A stretch of 64,000 nucleotides of DNA from Actinomadura_E scrupuli (GTDB taxonomy: Bacteria; Actinomycetota; Actinomycetes; Streptosporangiales; Streptosporangiaceae), in the NCBI RefSeq assembly GCF_050971785.1, contig NZ_JBPCCU010000009.1:1-64000 (forward strand). The letters run 5' to 3'. The first letter of the stretch is position 1; the number at the start of each line of letters is the position of its first letter. Made by a program: the position numbers and the translations under genes. The notes beneath the pieces were generated by a model. It did not search any database, had not been told where the DNA came from, and saw only the letters and a program-made list of their open reading frames with translations. Positions 41,740-50,866 of this stretch are shown piece by piece.

Positions 41740-41771
41740 AGGTCCCGGGCCTTCACAACGGCCCGGGACCT
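41740..41771. terminator. 12-bp stem terminator after the small membrane genes
   Basis: AGGTCCCGGGCC pairs with GGCCCGGGACCT across an eight-base loop. The remaining 41772-42040 holds no gene I can support. Confidence 0.75.
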
Positions 41772-42040
41772 CGCCCGGTCGATCCGAAAGCGTCAGGGAT
41801 ACCTGGGCATGACCGCGTCCTAGTCATCGAGAACGTGTCGAAGGATCGGGGCCAGGCGTGCCCTGGCACTCCGGCACCTGCCACTCAGTGAGGACGGGAA
41901 ACCCCGAGGATCTCGGCTGCGGTGCCGTCCCAACCACGTCACCGTGGTCCCCGCAATGCGTGCGCGTCTACACGCCCTGGAGGGGAAGTCATGCCTTCGT
42001 CGAAGGGGGGTCAGAGTTCGGGTCAACCTATGCTCGTTGT

Positions 42041-42637
42041 GTGGACGAAGAGCTGATCGCTGAATGCCACCGGTTGCTGCGCGATGGCTTCCCGGACGAG
42101 CTCCCGGAAAGACGCGTACTCAGGGACGAACACGATTTCATCCCGCTCGGCCTCGATGTGGACGGCGACATCGCGGTGGTCGCGATGCTGCGATGGTGGA
42201 AAGGCCCACCCGAACGTCCCTCCCGCCTGCCCCAACCGCGCCCCCTGATCGATGTACGGCCGTTCCTTCGGCTGGGCGGCAACTGGAGCAGCCTCGGGGG
42301 CGGAGGCGGCCTGGTACCCGAATACCCCCTGACCGACCGCCCCGCCGCCGCCCACCTCGGCGGCCACCTCCGGCACCACGGCGCCGGCAGCACCTACGCC
42401 GGCGACACATCCCTAGACACTGATCTCTACATCAGCCACGCCCGGATACGCGCCGCAGCGGAAATCGACCGCGTCCAGGTCGGCGCCCGTCTGCTCCCGG
42501 TGCCGTTCCACGGCCACGTCGTGGTGGTCTGGCCCGGACGCCACGCCCCGACCATCGACGCGCTGGCGGCAGACGGAACTCGATTGGTCTCTCTCACCAT
42601 TGATTCCGACCGGGAGTCCGGGGGTCGCTTCCAATGA
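42041..42637 (+). CDS. Unknown cytoplasmic protein
   Basis: 198 residues from GTG 42041 (VDEELIAECHRLLRDGFPDE). The N-terminus is acidic and helical. The centre has GLDVDGDIAVVAMLRWWKG, then a Gly-rich turn (LGGNWSSLGGGGG), and the end is a beta-rich domain (LYISHARIRAAAEIDRVQVG, FHGHVVVVWPGRHAPTIDAL). No signal peptide or TM. No family recognised. Longer frames upstream lack conserved features. Confidence 0.6.
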   Translation: MDEELIAECHRLLRDGFPDELPERRVLRDEHDFIPLGLDVDGDIAVVAMLRWWKGPPERPSRLPQPRPLIDVRPFLRLGGNWSSLGGGGGLVPEYPLTDRPAAAHLGGHLRHHGAGSTYAGDTSLDTDLYISHARIRAAAEIDRVQVGARLLPVPFHGHVVVVWPGRHAPTIDALAADGTRLVSLTIDSDRESGGRFQ

Positions 42638-42902
42638 CGCAACTCCTCAAACCGCGTAGAAAACACATCCGACGCACAGAGCGTCATGAGTGAATTTTAA
42701 ATGAACGAACCTCGACTAGTTGAGTTTTCTATCGTATTCGGTGCTGATTAATTCACTCAGCGTGAACCTTTACATCTATTTTGACCCACAGTGGTCACTC
42801 ACCTTGAGATCGGGCTGGACCCCCGCTGACGATCGTCACGACTCGAAGATCGAGCACCCCCTGACAGGGGGGCCGGCCTCACTCCTCAGGGATGGATCGA
42901 CC

Positions 42903-43418
42903 ATGCGCATCAGAGCCGTGGCCATGGCTGTCGTAGCAGGCGGAGCCGCGTTTGTACCTGCGACATCCGCCCTCGCCACCCCACACCCCACTCCTTCTCC
43001 AGGTGTGAGGGTCATCATCCCCAAGACCAACGCAGAACGTGAAGCCCTGCGGAAGAAGATGGACACCCTCCGGCCTGCCGACGTCCCCAAACCCCCCGCG
43101 ACCGTCCCCTACGCGCAAGTCGTTCTCGGTCCTGACTGCATCGGAATCTATGACGGCCCCTACCCTGGCGGCGGTAGCGTATGGGGAGAAGTAGGAACAT
43201 ACTGCGCCAGCACTTCACCCGGGACCATCGCCAAATCAGACCTCTATCGGACCGGCGGAAAGCTGGTTGACACAGATACAGATTCCGGCACCAACAGCTC
43301 CTATGCCGTCACCCAAACCGGCTGTTCTGGCGGGACCAGGTATTACCGGCACGAAGAGTACATGAAAGCCGGTGGCTACTCCTACGCGCACTACGACGCA
43401 CTCAACATCAACTGCTAA
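42903..43418 (+). CDS. Unknown small secreted protein
   Basis: 171 residues. A signal peptide (MRIRAVAMAVVAGGAAFVPA, cleavage near ALA at 25-27) is followed by a Pro-rich linker and a C-terminal domain with four cysteines (GPDCIGIYDG, TYCAST, TGCSGG, NINC) suited to two disulfides. No family recognised. The 265 bases upstream (42638-42902) are clearly AT-rich for this genome, with a near-palindrome CTCGACTAGTTGAG at about 42712. Both features suggest horizontally acquired promoter DNA. Confidence 0.7.
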   Translation: MRIRAVAMAVVAGGAAFVPATSALATPHPTPSPGVRVIIPKTNAEREALRKKMDTLRPADVPKPPATVPYAQVVLGPDCIGIYDGPYPGGGSVWGEVGTYCASTSPGTIAKSDLYRTGGKLVDTDTDSGTNSSYAVTQTGCSGGTRYYRHEEYMKAGGYSYAHYDALNINC

Positions 43419-43733
43419 GAACAATCCATACCTGGGCCCACGCGGCCGGACGTCCCCGCTGCTCGTTGTGAGCGGCTGCTCGCCCGGTCGAGATCAGCGT
43501 CGCAAGCCTCCGCGGAAAGCCTGCTGCCCTCAAAGCAACCTGGCACATTGAACCGATATACTCCGGCACCTCCCCGCGGAAGTGCTCACCTCATGCGTTG
43601 AGTTCCCCCGCTTAGGGAGCACCTTCTCAACGCCGCCGACGATCAGGCGCCCTCCTCTCCTGGATGGGGCTGACAGTCGAGCTGAGGGACCCGTCCCGCG
43701 TCAACGTCGCGACGGCCGCCGGTGCCAGCGACG

Positions 43734-43780
43734 CGACGAAAGGCCCTCCCCGAGGTTCAGCTCCGGGAGGGCCTTCGTCG
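43734..43780. terminator. 16-bp stem terminator with one bulged base
   Basis: CGACGAAAGGCCCTCCC pairs with GGGAGGGCCTTCGTCG, with one extra A in the left arm and a 14-base loop. It lies downstream (in leftward reading) of the TadE fragment, fitting the original 3' end of the Tad operon. The preceding 43419-43733 shows no gene. Confidence 0.7.
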
Positions 43781-43805
43781 TTTCGTCGCGATGCTGCAGC
43801 TGGCC

Positions 43806-44015
43806 TCAGCCACGATGATTCTCACGTCGGGGCACCGCACTCGACTCCGGCCGGACCAGGCGGCGGGAATCGTCGACGCCATCGTCGGCGGAGTCCTCCG
43901 CCGAGGGACCGGCAGAAAGGACCAGGATCAGCACCGGGATGATGATCATCGTCTCGGCGGTGACACTGCCCCGGTCGCGGCCGAGAGGCCGTGCCAGAGA
44001 GCGGGTGCTCACCAT
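43806..44015 (-). pseudogene. Truncated TadE-like pilus assembly gene
   Basis: From ATG 44015 the frame reads MVSTRSLARPLGRDRGSVTA and ETMIIIPVLILVLSA, the hallmark N-terminal membrane helix of TadE/TadG-like proteins (GSVTAE). After about 35 residues it enters unrelated polar sequence and stops at 43806. Its upstream side is occupied by the 49-residue-repeat gene module, which separates it from the complete tadE at 46495. It is the last recognisable piece of the Tad operon. Confidence 0.6.
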
Positions 44016-44108
44016 CTGGCTGGAACCAGCGGCATCGTCGCCGGCCACTTCCGTGCGTGGCGGCAGCCGGTCACACTCCCTGTGACGGGGACACGTGAGG
44101 AGGCCTTC

Positions 44109-46463
44109 ATGATGGCCGACGATCGGCTGGCCGAACACGAACGCCGTATCGTGGCGGCCGCCCGTACCGGGCGACTGGTCGACCTGCGCGTCCACGATGA
44201 CGGGCTGGACGATCCCGCAGGCGGTGCGAGCCGGCAGGATGCCCGCGCTGTGCGCGCCGAGCTGCTGATCGAGTTGCTCACCGCAGAACCCGCAGGCGAG
44301 GCCGGAGGGGGGCGAGCCATCAAGATTCAAGGCGCCCGCATCACCGGTCCACTCGACCTGGAGGGGTGCACGCTCCTTCGCCCGCTGCTGCTGCGAGGCT
44401 GCCACTTCGAACAGCCCCTCAACCTCGGCGAAGCCACCGCGCCCTCCATCCGCCTGCCCGGTTGTGACCTTCCTGGCCTGTCGGCCGGGTACCTGCGCAC
44501 CACCGGCAGCCTCGAACTCAACGACGGCTTCACCGCCCATGGCGAGGTCGACCTCACCGGCGCCCACATCAGCGGCCGGCTCAACCTCAACGGAGCCCAC
44601 CTGGCCAACCCCGGCGGGTACGCATTGAACGCCGAGGGACTCACCAGCACCGGAGACATGTCCTGCCGGGAGGGCTTCAACGTCCAGGGCGAAATGAACC
44701 TGACCGGCGCCGACATCGGCGGCAAAGTCGACCTCACCGGGGCGCACCTGACCAACCCCGGCGGACGTGCGTTGACGGCGGACGGGCTGACCGTCAGCCG
44801 GGTCGTTCTCTGCCAGCAGGGATTCCGAGCAGATGGTGAAGTGAGCCTGACTGGGGCCCATATCGGCGGCCAGCTCTCGTTCAAGGGCGCACACCTGACC
44901 AACCCCGGCGGGCACGCCTTGTACGCCGCTCGGCTCACCGTCGGCCGGATCATGTACTGCGGGGAGGGGCTCACCGCAGACGGTGAAGTGAACCTGGTCG
45001 GGGCCCACATCGGCGGCCGGCTCATCCTCAACGAAGCCCACCTGGCCAACCCCGGCGGGTACGCATTGAACGCCGATGGGCTCACCCTCGACCACGACAT
45101 GTACTGCGGAGAGGCCTTCACGGCCGATGGCGAAGTGAGCCTGACTGGGGCCCGTATCGAGGGTCAACTCGACTTCAGCGGGGCCCAGTTGTCCAACCCC
45201 GATGGGTATGCGCTGAACGCCGACGGGCTCACCGTCGACCAGGGCATGTTCTGCCGGAACGGGTTCACCGCCGCAGGTGAGGTGCGGCTCCCGGGCGGCA
45301 ACATCAAAGGCGTTTTCGACCTTGACGGGGCGCACCTGTCCAACACGGGCGGGTATGCGTTGACTGCCGCTCGCCTCGTCATCGAGCAGGACATGTACTG
45401 CCGGAACGGATTCACCGCCAACGAGCGCATCGATCTGGTCGGCGCCCACATCGGCGGCCAGCTCGACTTCAGCGGGGCCCACCTGGCCAATCCTGATGGG
45501 CGCGTGCTGGACGCCGACGGGCTCACCGTCGTTCGGGAGGTGCTGTTTCGAAAGGGCTTTTCCGCCGAGGGGGAAGTGCGCCTGTCCCGTGCACATATCG
45601 GTGGGTTCCTGCTGCTCAACGGGCGTTTCACGAACCCAGGCGGGTACGCGCTGACCGCTGAAGCGCTCACCGTCGACAAGAGCATGTACTGCCAGGAAGG
45701 GCTCACCGTCCTGGGCGGCCTGCACCTGGCCGGCGCCCAGGTCGGCTCCCACCTCGACCTGCGAGACGTCTCCCTGAACAACCCCGCAGGCCTGGCGCTG
45801 GACCTCGAAGCCGCCACCGCGCGCCACCTCATCTTCCGGCCAGCGCACACCCCGCAGGGCGGAGTCGACCTCACCAACGTCCGCGTGAGCTCCTTCGATG
45901 ACGACCCGGCGACCTGGCCCACCTCCCTGCTGCTGCGCGGCTTCACCTACGACACCCTCGAAAACGATCAAGTCGGCATCCGGGACCGGCTGCGCTGGCT
46001 GAGGCTCCATCCAGGCGGCTACGCCCCCCAGATCTACGACCAGCTCGCTACCGCTTACCGGCGCGCCGGACGGGTCGAAGCGGCCCGCCGGGTAGGCGTG
46101 GCCAAGCAGTGGAGGCGCCGCAGCGCCCTCCATCCGCTCAACTGGCTGCTGTACCTCACCGTCGGGTATGGCTACCGGACCTGGCTCGCCGCGATCTGGC
46201 TGGCCGCGCTGGCCGTGATGGGCACCCGGGTGTTCACCTACGCCCAAACCCGGCACATGATGCGGGCGGGCCCCAACGCGCCGGCCTTCCATCCCCTCGC
46301 CTACACCTTGGACGTACTGGTGCCCATCATCGATCTCGGCCAGCGGAAGGCATGGACTCCCCACGGGTGGGCGCTGTACTGGTCGTGGGCTCTGATCGCG
46401 GCCGGATGGATACTGACCACCGCCGTCGTCGCAGGCTTGACCGGCATCCTCAAACGCGACTAA
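44109..46463 (+). CDS. 49-residue-repeat protein with C-terminal membrane domain (paralogue 1)
   Basis: 784 residues. Residues about 1-145 are a non-repeat head (AEHERRIVAAARTGRLVDL, then AIKIQGARITGPLDLEGCTL). From about 145 to 540 there are eight tandem repeats of 49 residues (one of 48). A typical unit is GEVSLTGAHIGGQLSFKGAH followed by LTNPGGHALYAARLTVGRIM and YCGEGLTAD. The pattern of short beta strands every 20-25 residues suggests a right-handed beta-helix. The last 150 residues are conserved with paralogue 2: a helical piece (YAPQIYDQLATAYRRAGRVE), TM1 with LLYLTVGYGYRTW, a pore-like loop (LAYTLDVLVPIIDLGQRKAW) and TM2. GAGGAGG precedes ATG 44109. Function unknown. Confidence 0.82.
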   Translation: MMADDRLAEHERRIVAAARTGRLVDLRVHDDGLDDPAGGASRQDARAVRAELLIELLTAEPAGEAGGGRAIKIQGARITGPLDLEGCTLLRPLLLRGCHFEQPLNLGEATAPSIRLPGCDLPGLSAGYLRTTGSLELNDGFTAHGEVDLTGAHISGRLNLNGAHLANPGGYALNAEGLTSTGDMSCREGFNVQGEMNLTGADIGGKVDLTGAHLTNPGGRALTADGLTVSRVVLCQQGFRADGEVSLTGAHIGGQLSFKGAHLTNPGGHALYAARLTVGRIMYCGEGLTADGEVNLVGAHIGGRLILNEAHLANPGGYALNADGLTLDHDMYCGEAFTADGEVSLTGARIEGQLDFSGAQLSNPDGYALNADGLTVDQGMFCRNGFTAAGEVRLPGGNIKGVFDLDGAHLSNTGGYALTAARLVIEQDMYCRNGFTANERIDLVGAHIGGQLDFSGAHLANPDGRVLDADGLTVVREVLFRKGFSAEGEVRLSRAHIGGFLLLNGRFTNPGGYALTAEALTVDKSMYCQEGLTVLGGLHLAGAQVGSHLDLRDVSLNNPAGLALDLEAATARHLIFRPAHTPQGGVDLTNVRVSSFDDDPATWPTSLLLRGFTYDTLENDQVGIRDRLRWLRLHPGGYAPQIYDQLATAYRRAGRVEAARRVGVAKQWRRRSALHPLNWLLYLTVGYGYRTWLAAIWLAALAVMGTRVFTYAQTRHMMRAGPNAPAFHPLAYTLDVLVPIIDLGQRKAWTPHGWALYWSWALIAAGWILTTAVVAGLTGILKRD

Positions 46464-46494
46464 CAAACAGGTTCGCGAACCAAAGGACCTGTGC

Positions 46495-46950
46495 TCACCC
46501 ACCAGGCGTCACCGCCCTCGGGTTCGGATCAGATCCTTCGGAATTGGTGAGCCCGCGGGTATCTGTGGTGAACCGTTCGATGGGCCCGGCGCTTTGCGCC
46601 TGCAGGGTGAAGGACGGCAGGAACGGGACGAGAGACAGCGCCCGGCCGCGGACCTGGACGCGGACCGCGGTGGAGGTCACGGTGGTCGAGGCGGTGATGC
46701 CGGACAGGAAACCGCCCGCCGTCCTGGTGGCGTACTGCTGTGCCACGGTGGCGCCGGAACTGCGGGAGGCGTGTTCGGCGCGGGCGGCTCGTACGCCTTC
46801 CTGGGCGGCGGCGAGCGCGATGGAGTGGGCGAAGTACAGCAGGAACACCTGCATGCAGACCAGGATGGTCATCATCAGCACCGGGAGCGCGATCACCGTC
46901 TCGACGCTGAGCGCACCCCTCTCACCCCGAACACCCCTGCTCCCGTCCAT
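46495..46950 (-). CDS. TadE-like pilus assembly protein with a replaced C-terminus
   Basis: 151 residues. The N-terminal GALSVETVIALPVLMMTILV helix with the conserved Glu is typical of TadE minor pseudopilins, and the body to about residue 125 is normal. The last 20 residues (GLTNSEGSDPNPRAVTPGG) match the end of the broken tadB gene at 50867 and come from sequence carried downstream of the repeat-protein gene. It starts six bases after the Flp-like gene stop. Likely part of a Tad/Flp pilus secreted across the membrane, now disrupted. Confidence 0.75.
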   Translation of the reverse strand: MDGSRGVRGERGALSVETVIALPVLMMTILVCMQVFLLYFAHSIALAAAQEGVRAARAEHASRSSGATVAQQYATRTAGGFLSGITASTTVTSTAVRVQVRGRALSLVPFLPSFTLQAQSAGPIERFTTDTRGLTNSEGSDPNPRAVTPGG

Positions 46951-46956
46951 GGGTGC

Positions 46957-47178
46957 TCACCCGAGCTTGAGGGAGTTGGCCTTGGCGATGACCTTGGCGC
47001 CGATGATGCCCAGCGCGGTCAGGGCGGTGGCCACCAGAATCCCGGTGATGATCATCGCTTCGGCCGACATCGCGCCAGCATCGCTCCCGTCCCCGCTGGT
47101 TGCCCGGCGCAGGCGATCTCTTAATCCGGCGGCGTAGGCGCCCAGGTAGGCGACTTCGGCGGGCAGCAGCTCGTGCAT
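46957..47178 (-). CDS. Flp-type pilin-like small membrane protein
   Basis: 73 residues: a cytoplasmic head (MHELLPAEVAYLGAYAAGLR), a cleavage-like region (GAMSAEAMIITGILVATALT) and one TM with the Glu at +5-like position, as in Flp pilins and Tad minor pilins. The position between tadC and tadE fits the usual actinobacterial Tad order. GAGGAG-type sequence (AGAGGAGAACGCC) precedes the ATG. Confidence 0.7.
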   Translation of the reverse strand: MHELLPAEVAYLGAYAAGLRDRLRRATSGDGSDAGAMSAEAMIITGILVATALTALGIIGAKVIAKANSLKLG

Positions 47179-47224
47179 GGCGTTCTCCTCTGTTGTGAGT
47201 CAGGAAGTTGCAGGTCAGGACGTT

Positions 47225-48098
47225 CTAGGTCAGGAACAGGCGATAGACGGTGGGGAAGCAGACCAGCAGCAGGAATCCGCCGATGGACATGGCGATGGCC
47301 ACCGGCATCTCGCTAGTGCGGCTGTTGGCTTTCGCTCGGGCCTCGGCGAGCGCCGCGCTGCGCATCGGGGTGGCCTTGGCGAGCAGGGTGGGCAGCACCG
47401 ACGCGCCGACCGCCCCGGCGTCCTCGGCGATATCAGCGAGCTCGGTCAGCTCCGGTACTCCGGCTTGGCGGCGGAGGTCTGCCAGGCCGTGCCACGGCTG
47501 CTCGCCCGCGCTCCTGGCCCGAGCCAGTACGTGGTCGATGCGGGTGAAGACCCACCCGCGGCACACGTCCGCGGGTGCGTACAGGGCCTCGCTGGGCCCG
47601 GCACCTGCGGCGCGTTCCAGGGCGACCAGGTCCAAGTAGGTGGACAGGGCGGCGCGGAACTCCCAGCGCAGCTCCGCAGCCTGCCGGCGAACCGCGATGG
47701 AAGGAACCAGCGCGAATATGGCCCCCAGGACCAGCCCGGCCCCGGCGGGTAGCGGCCAGGACAGGGCACCGTCCAGCATCAGGGACGCCACCAGGTTCAG
47801 CACGGGTGGGATCGCCAGGCCGAGCAGCAGGTACCCGATCCTCTTGATCACGAAGGTCTCGACATCCACCCCGGCCAGGTCGATCGGCGACCGGAACACC
47901 GAGCCGCCCGCTACTGGGCAACCAGCTCACCACCCACCGCCCCAGATCAGCTCTCCCAGACGGCTCGCCAGCGGGTTGGGTGCCGTCGAGCCGGTCGAGA
48001 GCGGCGGACAGCCGGGGCGGGGCGGGCCGCAGCTGTACGGCCACGGTGATGAGCCCGAGTTCGAGGAGACAGCCTCCCGCTACGGCGAGGACGTTCAC
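47225..48098 (-). pseudogene. tadC (type II secretion F-like membrane protein), frameshifted
   Basis: The start frame (48098 to about 47920) has TM1 (NVLAVAGGCLLELGLITVAV) and a cytoplasmic linker ending GRWVVSWLPS. Near 47910 the frame changes, and the rest (SPIDLAGVDVETFVIKRIGY, then the T2SSF core with ARARSAGEQPWHGLADLRRQ and TELADIAEDAGAVGASVLPT, and a final TM) is intact. The second frame has an internal start at 47899 that would give a protein lacking TM1. A single base change separates the halves, so this may be a true mutation or a sequencing error. Confidence 0.72.
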
Positions 48099-48298
48099 CG
48101 GCTCGCCTGTGTCTGCGATGCCGGGCCTACCTCTACTGCTTTGAGTTCTGTGTGGTGCAGGGTGCTCTGGTGGCGCTGGGTCGCAGGTCGTAGCGGGTTG
48201 GCCTGATCTTGCTGATTTCTCGCCGTTCCGTCGGGATTCCTGACAGGATGCCGATGTTCATGACGTCGTATAGATCTTGGTGAACCGGGGAGTGCCGG

Positions 48299-48637
48299 GT
48301 GCTGGCTCGCCGCGGTGGGTGCGGGCATCGCACCCTGCTGCTGGCCGACCCAGTCAAAGTCAAACTCGCCGCCTACCTCGACGACCGCCATCGCCGGTGT
48401 CCAGGAAGCCGCAACCCCCACTTCTTCGTGCACTGGCTGAACGCCTCGGCCACCGGCCCGGTCAGCCGCCACTGGGTCAACGGCCGCCTCGGCATGCCGG
48501 CCACCGCTGTCCGCCAAGACCGCATCGTTGACGAAGTCCCCGCCACCGGCGGCGACCTGCGCCGTATCTGCGACCTGTTCGGCGTGACCATCGCGACCGC
48601 CGAGCACTACACCACCGTGCTCAACCCCCCGACCTGA
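48299..48637 (+). pseudogene. C-terminal fragment of a site-specific integrase-like protein
   Basis: 113 residues read NPHFFVHWLNASATGPVSRH, then EVPATGGDLRRICDLFGVTI, a pattern I know from the ends of XerC-like recombinases that accompany actinobacterial mobile elements (ATGGDxRRxCDLFG). The catalytic part is missing. It lies between the tadC start and the second repeat-protein module, so it is a likely trace of the event that split tadB from tadC. The 200 bases before it (48099-48298) show no gene. Confidence 0.55.
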
Positions 48638-48765
48638 CCGCCACCGACGAATGATTCGCAAGAATTGAAGAACCAGCGCGGACGTGAACCGCGATCGCTA
48701 AGCACTTCCGCCCTAGACGACAGCCAGCCACACTGCTCATGACAAGGGAGCACGGGGAGACGCCA

Positions 48766-50835
48766 ATGACGACCGAGGACCAGTTGTCCGAGCACGAAAG
48801 TCGCATTGCGCAGGCTGCTCGCTCCGGGCAGCTGGTCGATTGGCGCTCCACCGATACCGGGCTCGAGGATCCCGCCAACGGTGCCGATTGGGACGAGACC
48901 CGCTGCATTCGCGCAGAATTCCTGATCGACCTGCTCACCGCGGAACGAGCAGCCGATAACGGACGCAACCGAGCGATCAAGATACGAGGCGCCCGTATCG
49001 TCGGCCAGCTCGATCTGGAAGCCAGCGTTCTCATGTGTCCGCTGCTTCTGCACGACTGCTACATCGAAGACCCCATCAACCTCGATGAAGCCACTGCACC
49101 CGCGATCCGGCTGCCAGGTTGCTACATCACCAGCCTGTCCGCCGCGCAATTGCGAACCACCGGGAGCCTGGATCTCAGTGAAGGCTTTACGGCAAAGGGT
49201 GAGGTGTTCCTGGCCGGCGCCCACATCGGCGGTCAGTTCCTCCTTGGCGGAGCATCCCTTAGCAACGAGCAAGGCCGTGCGCTGACCGCCCACCGGATCA
49301 GCGTCGGCCACGACATGCTCTGCGTGGACGGGTTCGCCGCAGCAGGAGAAGTCAATCTGGCTGGTGCCCACATCGGCGGAGAACTCAGCCTTGAAGGAGC
49401 ATCCCTCAACAATCCCGGTGGCCATGCGTTGAGCGCGGAAGGGCTCACTGTCGATGAAAGTATGCTCTGCATCAATGGGTTCAGCGCAGTCGGAGAGGTC
49501 GACCTGGTCGGTGCCCAGGTCGGCGGAATGCTGATGCTCAATGGGGCATCTCTCAAGAACGCCGGCGGGTATGCGCTGAGCGCCGACAGGCTCACCGTCG
49601 ACCAGAGTTTGCAGGGGTTTGACGGGTTCACGGTCGAGGGAGAGGTACGCCTGGCCAGCGCCCACATCGGTGACATACTCGACCTCAGCAGCGCAAGTCT
49701 GAAAAATCCGGGCGGGTATGCCTTGAACGCCGACCGGCTCACTGTCGATCAGAGCATCTTCTGCATGGACGGATTCACTGTTGAGGGGAAGATGAGCATG
49801 ATCGGCGCTCACGTCAGCGGCCAGCTCGCACTCAACGGAGCCACCCTCAGCAACCCGGGCGGAGACGCGCTGCGCGCCAACGGGCTTACCGTCGAGCAGG
49901 ATATGTTCTGTCTGCATGGGTTCACCGCAGCAGGACAAGTCGACCTGGCCGGAGCTCGCATCGGCGGTCAACTCGGACTCAATGGGGCCACCCTCAACAA
50001 CCCAGGCGGGAGCGCTCTGCATGCCGACGGGCTTACCGTTGAGCAGGACATGTTTTGTCAGAACGGCTTCACCGCCAATGGGGAGGTGAGCCTGCAAGGT
50101 GCCCAACTCCGTTCCAGCCTGTTGTTCAAAGAAGCATCTTTGAACAACCCGGACGGCTGCGGCTGGGCGCTGAACCTCAGGAGAGCAAACATCGCGCACC
50201 TGAGTCTCCTGCTGGCGCAACCCCCTGATGGAGGGATCGATTTCACCAATGCGCGCGTGGGTGTCTTCGACGATGCTCAGCCCACCTGGCCACGCTTCCA
50301 ACTGCTGCGCGGATTCACCTACGAGACGATGGGCAATGAACAGATCACTGTGCGGGACCGCCTGCGCTGGCTGAAGCTCCAGACCGACGGCTACAGTCCG
50401 CAAATCTATGATCAGCTCGCCGCAGCGTACCGGCGTGCCGGACACATCGAGGCGGCCCGCACGGTCGGCGTGACCAAGCAGTGGCGGCGCCGCAGCCCAC
50501 TCAACCCGTTCAACTGGCTGATGTACCTCACCGTCGGGTACGGATACCGCACCTGGCTTTCCGGCCTCTGGCTGGCCGCGCTGGCCATCCTTGGTGACGA
50601 GGTGTTCACACGCACCAACACTCAAAACTTGATGCGAGCAAGCTCCGGCGCACCCACTTTCCATCCACTGGCGTACGCCCTTGACGTCCTGCTGCCCATC
50701 GTGGACCTCGGCCAGGAGAAAGCCTGGACAGCCCAAGGCTGGGCCCTGTACTGGTCGTGGTCGCTCATCGCAGCCGGATGGGTCCTGACCACCGCCGCGG
50801 TAGCCGGCCTGACCGGAATCCTCAAACGCGACTAG
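48766..50835 (+). CDS. 49-residue-repeat protein with C-terminal membrane domain (paralogue 2)
   Basis: 689 residues, same plan as the gene at 44109 but with six full 49-residue units plus a partial one; a typical unit begins GEVNLAGAHIGGELSLEGAS and continues LNNPGGHALSAEGLTVDESM. Unit 3 has lost the Cys (SLQGFDGF). The head (LSEHESRIAQAARSGQLVDW) and tail (LMYLTVGYGYRTW, LAYALDVLLPIVDLGQEKAW, TM2) align end to end with paralogue 1. ATG 48766 aligns with the other start; ATG 48739 is nine residues longer. About 95 upstream and 80 downstream bases are also shared by the two loci. Function unknown. Confidence 0.82.
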   Translation: MTTEDQLSEHESRIAQAARSGQLVDWRSTDTGLEDPANGADWDETRCIRAEFLIDLLTAERAADNGRNRAIKIRGARIVGQLDLEASVLMCPLLLHDCYIEDPINLDEATAPAIRLPGCYITSLSAAQLRTTGSLDLSEGFTAKGEVFLAGAHIGGQFLLGGASLSNEQGRALTAHRISVGHDMLCVDGFAAAGEVNLAGAHIGGELSLEGASLNNPGGHALSAEGLTVDESMLCINGFSAVGEVDLVGAQVGGMLMLNGASLKNAGGYALSADRLTVDQSLQGFDGFTVEGEVRLASAHIGDILDLSSASLKNPGGYALNADRLTVDQSIFCMDGFTVEGKMSMIGAHVSGQLALNGATLSNPGGDALRANGLTVEQDMFCLHGFTAAGQVDLAGARIGGQLGLNGATLNNPGGSALHADGLTVEQDMFCQNGFTANGEVSLQGAQLRSSLLFKEASLNNPDGCGWALNLRRANIAHLSLLLAQPPDGGIDFTNARVGVFDDAQPTWPRFQLLRGFTYETMGNEQITVRDRLRWLKLQTDGYSPQIYDQLAAAYRRAGHIEAARTVGVTKQWRRRSPLNPFNWLMYLTVGYGYRTWLSGLWLAALAILGDEVFTRTNTQNLMRASSGAPTFHPLAYALDVLLPIVDLGQEKAWTAQGWALYWSWSLIAAGWVLTTAAVAGLTGILKRD

Positions 50836-50866
50836 CCGGCCAGCTCCTGAACCCAAGCACCCACGC

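Noticed and set aside
43806..46502. An 898-codon open frame on the minus strand opposite the repeat-protein gene
   Set aside because: The repeated pattern on this strand is just the mirror of the 49-residue repeats. Only its last part (43806-44015) has independent support, as a TadE fragment.
44109..50835. The TVGYG string as proof of a potassium channel
   Set aside because: It lies at the start of TM1 rather than in a re-entrant loop between two helices, so the channel-filter match may be coincidental. Kept only as a hypothesis.
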